Origin: Acidobacteriota bacterium
GTDB taxonomy: Bacteria > Acidobacteriota > UBA4820 > DSQY01
Length of the DNA: 57,044 nucleotides
Reading direction: 5' to 3'
NCBI GenBank assembly: GCA_040752915.1
Contig: JBFMHB010000010.1
Location: 1-57,044, forward strand
In this document: positions 28,230 to 35,876 of the stretch, one piece after another
Numbering within the stretch: the first letter of the stretch is position 1
Layout: every line of letters starts with the position of its first letter
Notes under the pieces: model-generated
Databases searched by the model: none
What the model was told of the DNA's origin: nothing
Seen by the model: only the letters and a program-made list of their open reading frames with translations
Translations under genes and position numbers: made by a program

Positions 28230-29291
28230 ATGATTCGCGAGGTCGCTCTGAGCACTTTCCTGGTGGGCATCGCTTTGGTCCCCGGCTACGCGAGACCGAA
28301 GACTCCGTCGATTTCGAGCCCTCGCGCCGTGGAGGTACACCCTCCGCCAGAGTTTCCCGTTTCCTTGGTTCCTTCCGGTAGTGGAGGGATTTGGATGCTG
28401 GACGCCCTGGGCTGCTCGGCGCTTCGAATCGACGCTTCGGGAAAGGTGTTGGGACGCATCGGTGGACCTGGCAGGGGAGACGGCAAGTTCTCCCAGCCGG
28501 GGACCATTTCCGTTGGCGACGGCCTGTTGGCCGTGGCCGACCAAAACCGAGAAGTTCAAGTATTTCAAGAACAAACGGGGAAGTTTGTGGCCCGCATTCC
28601 GGACGTGTATCTCTGCAACCCTTTCTTCGGTTTTCAGATCTCCAAGTCCAGGATTTTGTTTATTGGCCATGGGTTTGAGAGGCAGCCTCCCCCTGCGGAG
28701 GAGCCCGTCGAGGCATTGATCCTCTTCAGCAGGACCTGGAGCGATCCCACCCCCGAGATCTTGGACCGAATCGCCGTTCCGGGTTCCAAGCGCGGTGCGC
28801 TCTCGCTTCTTCCCTTCGGTTCAGGTTTCTCGACGTACTGGAAGGGACACGGCTATGCAGTGCTCAGCGCCGTGGACGGCCGCGTTTCTATCTTGGATGA
28901 AGGATTCAAGAGACGAAGAATCCATGGTGTCGGCACTTTGGAATTGCCCGATCTGTCCGCGCCCGCCCTTTCTTCCATGAGCCCCGCGGCCAGGGCGGCC
29001 CTTTGCGCGAAGACCCCTCATATTGTCGGGCTGACTCCATGGAAGGACTACCTGGGCATCGTTTGGTTCTTACCAAGACCCGGCGGCCCACAGCTGGTCG
29101 TCCGCTGGCTGGACACCGATCTTCGTTCCGCCGGAGAGAGTCCGGTTACCCTTCCTTGGGGCATCACCCAGGACGACACGATCGTGACAGCCAGCGACGA
29201 CCAGGGCCGTATTTGGTGGCTCTTGGTGCGGGTGGCGGGAGAAACGAGGTCATGGAAACTATGGGTGTCCGACGTTCGAATGGGATCGTGA
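28230..29291 (+). CDS. secreted NHL-like / six-bladed beta-propeller protein
   Basis: A 353-aa exported protein with a signal peptide at about 1-21 (ending VPGYA). The rest consists of repeated four-strand blades with NHL-like phrases: GIWMLDALGCSALRIDASGKVLGRIGG, a GKFSQPGTISVGDGLLAVAD turn and EVQVFQEQTGKFVARI. This pattern is that of the six-bladed beta-propeller group seen widely in Bacteroidota and Acidobacteriota secreted proteins of unknown function. Base composition is visibly lower in G+C than in the flanking housekeeping genes (55 of 120 bases at 28561-28680 by hand count). AGGGGGTGA gives a good ribosome-binding site; the gene ends inside the lipoprotein gene. Confidence 0.78.
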   Translation: MIREVALSTFLVGIALVPGYARPKTPSISSPRAVEVHPPPEFPVSLVPSGSGGIWMLDALGCSALRIDASGKVLGRIGGPGRGDGKFSQPGTISVGDGLLAVADQNREVQVFQEQTGKFVARIPDVYLCNPFFGFQISKSRILFIGHGFERQPPPAEEPVEALILFSRTWSDPTPEILDRIAVPGSKRGALSLLPFGSGFSTYWKGHGYAVLSAVDGRVSILDEGFKRRRIHGVGTLELPDLSAPALSSMSPAARAALCAKTPHIVGLTPWKDYLGIVWFLPRPGGPQLVVRWLDTDLRSAGESPVTLPWGITQDDTIVTASDDQGRIWWLLVRVAGETRSWKLWVSDVRMGS

Positions 29292-29785
29292 TCTCATCGG
29301 TCCTTTCCTTCGCAATCTTGTGGTCATTTGCCTTCGCCATCGGGTGCAGGCATAGTACGGCGTCCCCTTGGGATAAAGATGTGGTGCGTGAAGTGTTCGG
29401 CGCTTCGGACCAACGCTTCTACGCACTCCTCATTGTGGATGCGGGCGATTGCGCGTGTTCCTGGACGGGAGCCTACCGCGCCGCATCCTCGGCCATCAGA
29501 AGGGAAAACCTGCCGTGCTTCCTGGGGGTGGTCCTGGAAGGACAGCACCCGGATGCCAGCTCGTTTTTCAAGACCCACAGTATTTTGAACGGGTGCGGGT
29601 TTCAGGATCCTGAAGCCGCCTTCTCGACACTTCACGAACTTAGCCGTGATCAGCTTCCGATGCTCGCCGTCTGGGACAAGGCGGGCGGGTTCCCCCCGCG
29701 GCGGGTGCTCCAGATCCGAATTTCCCCGGTCGCTCGCGACCAGGAGATGGCCGGGGCCCTGGTGGCCTCTCTCCACGCCTTTTGA
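29261..29785 (+). CDS. thioredoxin-fold-like lipoprotein with a C-A-C motif
   Basis: A 174-aa lipoprotein; the lipobox is AIGC, with the acylated cysteine at about residue 28. The mature part follows a thioredoxin-like order: strand YALLIVDAGDC, then the C-A-C motif in place of CxxC, a helix, strand CFLGVVLEG, a helix (SSFFKTHSILNGCGF), then strand LPMLAVWDKAGG, where the proline may be the cis-Pro. I infer a degenerate thiol protein or scaffold; it is not a close match to any named family. It overlaps the propeller gene by 31 bases, so the two are coupled. The ATG at 29252 is an alternative, but its Shine-Dalgarno spacing is too short. Confidence 0.65.
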   Translation: MGVRRSNGIVISSVLSFAILWSFAFAIGCRHSTASPWDKDVVREVFGASDQRFYALLIVDAGDCACSWTGAYRAASSAIRRENLPCFLGVVLEGQHPDASSFFKTHSILNGCGFQDPEAAFSTLHELSRDQLPMLAVWDKAGGFPPRRVLQIRISPVARDQEMAGALVASLHAF

Positions 29786-29798
29786 GGACGGGTCGGGC

Positions 29799-32471
29799 AT
29801 GAGAAAGGCTGTCTTGTGGATCTTTGCGGGCTTGCTTCTCCCCCTTGCTCTTATCAATGCGAACGCCGAAGACGCGGCTTCTTGGTGGATCGCTCCCGCC
29901 AACGGGGGAGGACCAGCCATCCTGGCGGCACCTGGGGATCTTCATAAGCCCCAGGCCTTCGACGCCCTTCTCTGGAGGGAAGGCCGGCCTTTTCTGTCGG
30001 TCGGGAAGGGCTCGGTGCCCGAAGCCCTGGCAAGGGATTCGCTCCCTCTTGAAGTGCGGGTGGTCGGGGAGGATCTGGCGCCCCTTTCGAATCTTCTGAT
30101 CGAGTTCAGGCCATCCGACTCGCCGAATCTGCCAGAGCCCATGGGACGTGTGTTCACGAGCGCGGATGGGTCGGCTGTCCTGTGGCGCCTTCCCGGACAG
30201 TCGCTTGATGTGTGGATTGAAGACCCGACTTGGTTGCCCGCGAAGCGAACCGCCTCACCCGGCGAATGGGAAATCGTCCTGAAGACTCGCCGCACCCAGG
30301 GGTACTGGATCAAGGTCCAGGACACCTGGGGCAGGGACGTCAGCGGGGCAAGGGTCGTCGTGCCCACCTCGGCCCTGGAGAGTGACCCCTTTGCCCTTCT
30401 GAAGCCCGGCGCAAAGGAGGTCTCGGGCTGGGCCACGGACAACACGGGTCTTCTTCTCCTTCCCAATGGCGCACGCCCGAACGCGGTCTTTGTATGGGCG
30501 CCAGGCCTGGCTCTCGGAACGGTCGCGGTTCGCCCCTCGGGAAGCCGCGTCCGTCTTTCTCCGACCCAGGCGTTCTCCGTCAAACTAGCGGGATGGACCC
30601 CCTCCACCCAAGCCGTCGAAGTTCAGGGTGACTGTGTCTTCGCTTTGCCGGGGTTTCCTTCCTCAGTGCAACAATTCGAGGTGCGCTTTTCTCGCCATGC
30701 CGCGGAGGTCGCCCCGCCCGTTTACCCTTGCCGGCTGGAAGTCCGTTGTCCTGGCTACGCCACGCAGAGCGTCTACCTGGAGCGACATCCCGAACCGGAG
30801 ACGCTGCAAATCGCTTTGGAAAAGGCCATCTCTCTTCTTGTTCGTGTCACAGACGAGACCGACCGCGCCCTTCCCGGAGCGATCCTGACCTGGAAGGAGG
30901 ACGGAAGGCGGATTCGATTGGCAGCAGAAAACGACGGATCGGTTTCCCTGAAGGATCTTTCTCCCGCGCGCGTTCCGTACCGTTTCACCGTCCACAAGGA
31001 CGGTTTTCTCGAGGAGGACACCCCCCCCATTGACCCCCGGAGGACGCCTCTCGTTCATGTGCGGCTCAGTCAGGGAGCTCAGATTTCGGGGCGAGTGGCG
31101 CGGGAAGAGGATCTTCAACCCGTCGGCGGGACTCGTGGGGTCTGCGAGGCCTTGTCCGGGGACAGCTCACAAGGCCCCATCATGACGATTTCCACTCAGG
31201 ACGACGGCACATTTCGCGTATCCGGACTGGAAGGGGGGGATTACCGGCTGACCTTCGCTTCCTCCGAAGGGATCGCGGATGCCGTGGACGTTCATTTGCT
31301 CGATCGGCAAGTCGCGGACGTGGGGACCCTCCTCTTAAGGGAAAATCCCGTGTTGGAGGGACGGCTGGTCTTCCCGGAGGGCGACACGGTGCCTCCGGGG
31401 GTGCCCTTGACTCTCCGGCTCGCACAGGACTTCAAGGATGCGCTCGCGGAGCGTCCGTGGAAATCCCGTCAAACTTCCACGGGCGACAAGGGGATCTTCC
31501 GCTTTGCGGGCATCGGCAAGGGTTCGTTCTTTCTGGAGGCGCATTGGGCGGGTTGGACTCTTCGACATGGTCCGATTACCGTCGGCCGAGAGGACATTCA
31601 CCTTGGGGACATCGTTCTTCGGCGTCCCGCCGCATTGGGAGGGGTTGTGCTTTCGACCGGGTCCTTTCCTCTTGAGGGCTATCGGGTCTCCCTCAGCGAC
31701 GGACCCTTCGACATAAAGCCCAAAGTGGCTTGGCTCGCGGAGGATGGCACCTTTCGCTTTGACCAAGTGACGCCAGGCGTCCTCTTGATCTCCGTCTTCG
31801 AACCTCTCCATGCGACACCCAAAACGAGCCTCCCTGTTTCTCTGGCGGAGGGCGAAGAAAAAGAGATCCAAATTCCCCTCGAAGGCACCACACTCGAACT
31901 TCTGCTCAGCATTGAGGGAGTGCCCGCCTCGGAAGGGTATCTGGTAATCAGGCCATCCAGTCCCTTCCCCTTTCAAGGAATCCTGCAGGTTTTCGGAGAA
32001 GGGGGGAGCGTTACGCTGGGTTTGCCGCCGGGTCAAGTCCGAGGGAACGCGGATCAGGCCGGCCGCCTCGTGCTTCAAGGAGTAAGGCCGGGGCCGGCCC
32101 AAGCCCTCCTATCCCTGGGAGGAATGCGGTATCTGCAAAACGTCGTGGTCCCCGAGGGCTCCCCGGCCGCCGCTCAGTGGAATTTCCAAGGCAGAACCGT
32201 CACGGGAAGCGTGGTCGATTCGGAGGGGGCCCCAGTGTCCTCCGCCGTAATCCACGCCGGGTACTCAGGACAAGGCACCTTCCCCGGTTTCACGACCCGA
32301 ACCGATGCATCCGGGCGTTTCGAATTGGCCGGGCTGGGAGAAGGCGCGATCGTGCTTTCTGCGCGGACGGCCGATGGCCGAACGGCGACTTACGACCTGT
32401 CCCTTTCTTTCGAGGTGCCCAGCGCTCCCGTGGTGATTCGGCTGTCGGAACCCGGGCCAGGCGCGCCCTGA
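29799..32471 (+). CDS. exported protein with repeated carboxypeptidase-regulatory-like domains
   Basis: An 890-aa protein. It has a signal peptide at 1-23 (ending NANAE) and then a string of beta-sandwich modules of the CarboxypepD_reg / CNA-B-like type. These show repeats of V-x-G-x-V plus DG(T/S)FR(F/V)xGLxxGxY turns, e.g. TISTQDDGTFRVSGLEGG, KGIFRFAGIGKGSF, TRTDASGRFELAGLGEG. At least six modules are visible. No peptidase or sorting motif is seen. It starts 13 bases after the lipoprotein gene and is the last gene of the run; the next gene is convergent and begins four bases on. Likely a periplasmic or cell-surface adhesin or scaffold. Confidence 0.75.
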   Translation: MRKAVLWIFAGLLLPLALINANAEDAASWWIAPANGGGPAILAAPGDLHKPQAFDALLWREGRPFLSVGKGSVPEALARDSLPLEVRVVGEDLAPLSNLLIEFRPSDSPNLPEPMGRVFTSADGSAVLWRLPGQSLDVWIEDPTWLPAKRTASPGEWEIVLKTRRTQGYWIKVQDTWGRDVSGARVVVPTSALESDPFALLKPGAKEVSGWATDNTGLLLLPNGARPNAVFVWAPGLALGTVAVRPSGSRVRLSPTQAFSVKLAGWTPSTQAVEVQGDCVFALPGFPSSVQQFEVRFSRHAAEVAPPVYPCRLEVRCPGYATQSVYLERHPEPETLQIALEKAISLLVRVTDETDRALPGAILTWKEDGRRIRLAAENDGSVSLKDLSPARVPYRFTVHKDGFLEEDTPPIDPRRTPLVHVRLSQGAQISGRVAREEDLQPVGGTRGVCEALSGDSSQGPIMTISTQDDGTFRVSGLEGGDYRLTFASSEGIADAVDVHLLDRQVADVGTLLLRENPVLEGRLVFPEGDTVPPGVPLTLRLAQDFKDALAERPWKSRQTSTGDKGIFRFAGIGKGSFFLEAHWAGWTLRHGPITVGREDIHLGDIVLRRPAALGGVVLSTGSFPLEGYRVSLSDGPFDIKPKVAWLAEDGTFRFDQVTPGVLLISVFEPLHATPKTSLPVSLAEGEEKEIQIPLEGTTLELLLSIEGVPASEGYLVIRPSSPFPFQGILQVFGEGGSVTLGLPPGQVRGNADQAGRLVLQGVRPGPAQALLSLGGMRYLQNVVVPEGSPAAAQWNFQGRTVTGSVVDSEGAPVSSAVIHAGYSGQGTFPGFTTRTDASGRFELAGLGEGAIVLSARTADGRTATYDLSLSFEVPSAPVVIRLSEPGPGAP

Positions 32472-32475
32472 CTGA

Positions 32476-33060
32476 TCAGGCGCTCTCGCTCCCCTCGCTC
32501 CCGGCCTGCTGGTCCATGGCGAGGTTGGCGAGGCGGTCGGCCTCCACGTTCTTTTCGCGGGGCACGTGCTCGAAGACGACGGGACAGCTCGGGAGGTGGC
32601 GCCTCGCCTCGAGGTGGAGCTTCACCAGCTTCCGGTCCTTGATGCGCCATGCCCCTCGCATCTGCTGGATCACGAGGAGGCTGTCGGCGCGCACCACGAG
32701 GCGGGAGGGCCGCCTCGCCTTGGCCCGCTTGAGGCCTTCGATGAGGGCGTGGTACTCGGCCTCGTTGTTGGTGGCCACGCCCAGGGGGAGGGCGAAGTCC
32801 TCCACGCGGCCTCCCTCCGCATCGAGGAGGACGCCCCCCGCGCCGGCGGGCCCCGGATTGCCCCGGCTCCCCCCATCCGTGTGCAGGATCAATTCGCCCG
32901 TGGAACCGGACCCCACCGCGTTCTCCCTTTTCAGGGACGCAGCGAGGGTGGAGAAGAGGTCCTCGAATTCCCGGCGGCTCGCCTCCGAATCCTGGCCGAA
33001 GCCCGTGGCCTTGGCATGGCGGTAGAGGCGCCGAAGGAGGTCCAGGCGGTCCCGCGTCAC
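32476..33060 (-). CDS. ribonuclease H-like protein (RNase HI fold)
   Basis: A 194-aa protein. The C-terminal 140 residues are an RNase HI domain. ILHTDGGSRGNPGPAGAG carries the first catalytic aspartate, ATNNEAEYHALIEGLK the glutamate, VRADSLLVIQQMRG the second aspartate, and PREKNVEADRLANLAMD the histidine-replaced loop and final aspartate. The N-terminal 50 residues form a helical extension of unknown role. The start is a GTG that overlaps the upstream gene's stop by four bases. It belongs to the bacterial Rnhb-like group without the HBD motif. Confidence 0.85.
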   Translation of the reverse strand: MTRDRLDLLRRLYRHAKATGFGQDSEASRREFEDLFSTLAASLKRENAVGSGSTGELILHTDGGSRGNPGPAGAGGVLLDAEGGRVEDFALPLGVATNNEAEYHALIEGLKRAKARRPSRLVVRADSLLVIQQMRGAWRIKDRKLVKLHLEARRHLPSCPVVFEHVPREKNVEADRLANLAMDQQAGSEGSESA

Positions 33061-34232
33061 GCCTCTTCCCCCTTCCGGCCCGCGGGAGACAGAAGGGCCT
33101 CCTCGGGAGACAGCGGGCATCCCCTCAGCACATCCATGAGGCGGTACTCCCGCGTGCCCAATCCGAGGGACTCGGCGTAGGCGAGCTGGGCCTGCCAGTC
33201 CACCGACGGGTGGAGATCCCGGAACTTGTCGGACCCCGGCTCGTAGGCCCTCCTCAGCCTCGTGTTGGGGAGTCCGGGCGCCGCCTCCACGAGATCCGCC
33301 GAGGCCTGGTCGATGGCCACGGGGTCCGTGGACGCCAGGATGCCCACGTCCGGAACCAGCGGGTGGTCGGACCACGGAAGGCAATCGCAGTCGGGGGTCA
33401 TCTCCAGGAGGAAGTTCAGGAAGAGGGCCTTGCCCGTCTTGGCCCTCAGCACGCCGAAGGCCACCTCGGCCATCTTCTCGCCCAGGATCTCCGGAGCCGA
33501 GTCCCACTGGATTCGGAGGGCCCCCTGAGGGCAGTGGACGATGCAGTCCCCGCACCCCTGGCAAAGGTGCCAGTCGAAGCGCATGAGGGCCTCCTCCGCC
33601 TCCACCGCCCCGGCGGGGCAGACGGACGCGCAGGTCCCGCACAAGGTGCACTTTTCGGGTTCCTCGTAGGACGGCTTGACGTTTCCGTGCATCTGCTGCT
33701 TGGCGGCCCGGCTGCCGAGTCCCATGCCGACGTTCTTCACGGCGCCGCCGTACCCGGACGCCATGTGCCCCTTGAAGTGCGTCAGGACCACGAGGGAGTC
33801 GGCGTGGTGGGCCGCGGCCCCGTATCGAACGGACCGGAAATGCTTCAGGTGTACGGGAACTTCCACGAATTCCTTGGACGTGAGCCCGTCGGCCGCCAGG
33901 AAGGGGGCCCCCGTTCCATGAATGTCGTATCCGTGGGCGTGGGCGGCGAGGGCGTGGTCCACGGCGTTGTCCCGCGGGCCCCGGTAAAGGGTGTTCGAAT
34001 CCGTGAGGAAGGGCCGCCCTCCTCGCCGGCGGACCTCCTCCACCACGGCCCGGACGAACTGGGGACGAAGGAAGCGCGTCGTGCCCGGTTGGCCCACATG
34101 CACCTTGATGGCCACCAGGTCTCCCTCCCTCACGGTCCCCTCCCCCGCTTCCGCGTACAGGCGGGGAATGCCCTCCAGAACCGAACGGTTCCCGACGGAG
34201 CGTGAGGTCAGAAAATAGACGACCGCCGCCAT
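33057..34232 (-). CDS. DUF362-family iron-sulfur protein
   Basis: A 391-aa protein. Residues about 1-210 form a DUF362 domain (LVAIKVHVGQPGTTRFLRP, LTDSNTLYRGPRDNA, VVLTHFKGHMASGYGGAVKNVGMG). They are followed by two ferredoxin motifs, CTLCGTCASVCP and CQGCGDCIVHCP, and a C-terminal DUF362 remainder (DVGILASTDPVAIDQA). DUF362 proteins with dicluster ferredoxins are common in anaerobes and of unknown function; redox-coupled maturation is often suggested. The ATG at 34232 is preferred because GGAGG is six bases upstream. It overlaps the RNase H gene by four bases. Confidence 0.85.
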   Translation of the reverse strand: MAAVVYFLTSRSVGNRSVLEGIPRLYAEAGEGTVREGDLVAIKVHVGQPGTTRFLRPQFVRAVVEEVRRRGGRPFLTDSNTLYRGPRDNAVDHALAAHAHGYDIHGTGAPFLAADGLTSKEFVEVPVHLKHFRSVRYGAAAHHADSLVVLTHFKGHMASGYGGAVKNVGMGLGSRAAKQQMHGNVKPSYEEPEKCTLCGTCASVCPAGAVEAEEALMRFDWHLCQGCGDCIVHCPQGALRIQWDSAPEILGEKMAEVAFGVLRAKTGKALFLNFLLEMTPDCDCLPWSDHPLVPDVGILASTDPVAIDQASADLVEAAPGLPNTRLRRAYEPGSDKFRDLHPSVDWQAQLAYAESLGLGTREYRLMDVLRGCPLSPEEALLSPAGRKGEEA

Positions 34233-34330
34233 GAGGCCCTCCGTGACGGAGGCATTGTACACCCCGCGGGAGGCCTGGGCCGATAAGGTGCGGGAAAAGG
34301 CCCCAGGCCCGGCGGACAGGCCCTCCCGCG

Positions 34331-34360
34331 TTGACACTCCGCAGCCCCCCCTGCTAGAGT
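34331..34360 (+). promoter_or_regulatory. promoter of gdhA
   Basis: TTGACA (34331-34336) and TAGAGT (34355-34360) with an 18-base spacer; transcription would start near 34367, about 50 bases before the ATG. Confidence 0.65.
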
Positions 34361-34418
34361 CCCTGTCTTTGGGCGGGCCGACGTGAGCCGGCGCCCTCGA
34401 CGAGCGAGGTGAGTTCTG

Positions 34419-35705
34419 ATGGAAAAGAAGCCTTTCAATCCCTTTGAGATGGCCCAGCAGCAGTTCGACGCGGTGGCGGAGAAACTCGGCCTGGACCAGG
34501 GCACGCGCGACCTCCTGCGGAATCCCCTCCGCGAGTATCACTTCCTGATCCCCGTCCGCATGGATGACGGATCGTACAAAGTCTTCCGCGGGTTCCGCGT
34601 CCAGCACAGCGACGCGAGGGGCCCGTGCAAGGGCGGCATCCGCTTTCACCCCCACGAGACCGTGGACACGGTGCGGGCCCTCGCCACCTGGATGACGTGG
34701 AAGTGCGCGGTGGTGGACATCCCTCTCGGCGGCGGCAAGGGCGGCGTCATCTGCAACCCGCCGGACCTTTCCGATCGCGAGCAGGAAGGGATCTGCCGCG
34801 GATGGGTCCGCCAGGTCGCCCGAAACGTGGGCCCCGTTCAGGACGTGCCGGCGCCGGACGTCATGACCCACGGCCAGCACATGCTCTGGATGATGGACGA
34901 ACTCGAGAAGATCCGGGGGGAGAAGCTGCCCGGCTTCATCACCGGCAAGCCCGTGGGCATGGGCGGGTCCCTGGGCCGCACCGAGGCCACCGGATACGGC
35001 GTGGTCTACTGCATCCGCGAGGCCATGAAGGAACTCGGAATCGACATCAAGGGCGCCACGGCGTCCATCCAGGGCTCCGGCAACGTGGCCCAGTACACCC
35101 TCGACCTCTTCAGCCAGTACGGCGGTAAGGTCATCGCCATCTCCTGCTGGGACCAGAAAGAGAAGAAGGCCTACACCTACAAGTGCAAGGACGGGATCGC
35201 CTTTGACAAGCTCATGGCCGCCGTGGACAAGTTCGGCACCATCGACCAGGCCAAGGCCAAGTCCTACGGCTGGGAACAGCTCCCCGGGGACGCCTGGATC
35301 GACCAGGAGGTCACCGTTCTCGTCCCTGCGGCCCAGGAGAACATGATCAACGGCGACAACGTGAACCGCATCAAGGACTCGGTCAAGATCATCGCCGAAG
35401 GCGCCAACGGGCCCACGACCCCCGAGGCCGACGCCGTCATCAAGAAGCGGGGCATCTTCGTGATCCCCGACTTCCTGGCCAACGCCGGCGGCGTGACCTG
35501 CTCCTATTTCGAGCAGGTCCAGTGCAACATGAACTACTTCTGGGAAAAGGAAGAGGTCCTCTCCAAGCTCGACCAGAAGATGACCTCGGCCTTCAAGGCC
35601 GTCTCCAAGCTGGCGCGCGACAAGAAGGAGTTCATGCGCGACGCGGCCTACATGATCGCCATCCAGCGCGTGGCCCAGGCCTGCAAGCTCCGCGGCTGGG
35701 TGTAA
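34419..35705 (+). CDS. gdhA: glutamate dehydrogenase
   Basis: A 428-aa hexameric-type glutamate dehydrogenase interconverting glutamate with 2-oxoglutarate and ammonia. The glutamate-binding core GPCKGGIRFHP, the catalytic-lysine segment CAVVDIPLGGGKGGV, the QDVPAPDVMTH motif and the dinucleotide-binding ASIQGSGNVAQYTLDL are all present; VPAAQENMI and EGANGPTTPEAD complete the family pattern. Coenzyme preference cannot be fixed. There is a GAGGTGA ribosome-binding site, its own promoter upstream and a strong terminator downstream, so it is monocistronic. Confidence 0.96.
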   Translation: MEKKPFNPFEMAQQQFDAVAEKLGLDQGTRDLLRNPLREYHFLIPVRMDDGSYKVFRGFRVQHSDARGPCKGGIRFHPHETVDTVRALATWMTWKCAVVDIPLGGGKGGVICNPPDLSDREQEGICRGWVRQVARNVGPVQDVPAPDVMTHGQHMLWMMDELEKIRGEKLPGFITGKPVGMGGSLGRTEATGYGVVYCIREAMKELGIDIKGATASIQGSGNVAQYTLDLFSQYGGKVIAISCWDQKEKKAYTYKCKDGIAFDKLMAAVDKFGTIDQAKAKSYGWEQLPGDAWIDQEVTVLVPAAQENMINGDNVNRIKDSVKIIAEGANGPTTPEADAVIKKRGIFVIPDFLANAGGVTCSYFEQVQCNMNYFWEKEEVLSKLDQKMTSAFKAVSKLARDKKEFMRDAAYMIAIQRVAQACKLRGWV

Positions 35706-35706
35706 C

Positions 35707-35758
35707 GGGATTTCGAATTTCGAATTTCGAATTTCGGATTTCGAATTCCGGAATCCGG
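35707..35758. repeat. AT-rich tandem repeat after gdhA (ATTTCGA unit)
   Basis: Five or six near copies of ATTTCGA in tandem, ending in an inverted-repeat-like GAATTCCGGAATCC. It lies between the gdhA stop codon and its terminator and is similar in style to the repeat at 228-280. Confidence 0.75.
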
Positions 35759-35772
35759 AGTTAGGCTAGACA

Positions 35773-35806
35773 GGCGGCCCGGCGGCATAGCCGGGCCGCC
35801 TTTTCT
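35773..35806 (+). terminator. strong intrinsic terminator of gdhA
   Basis: GGCGGCCCGGC pairs perfectly with GCCGGGCCGCC around a six-base loop and is followed by TTTTCT. An 11-bp all-GC stem with a T-tract is a textbook terminator. Confidence 0.9.
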
Positions 35807-35876
35807 CATGGTCCCGCCCGATCCGGCCCGCGGGTATGGCATCATGGGACCCGAGGATCGTTCCGTGGGAGGTTCC

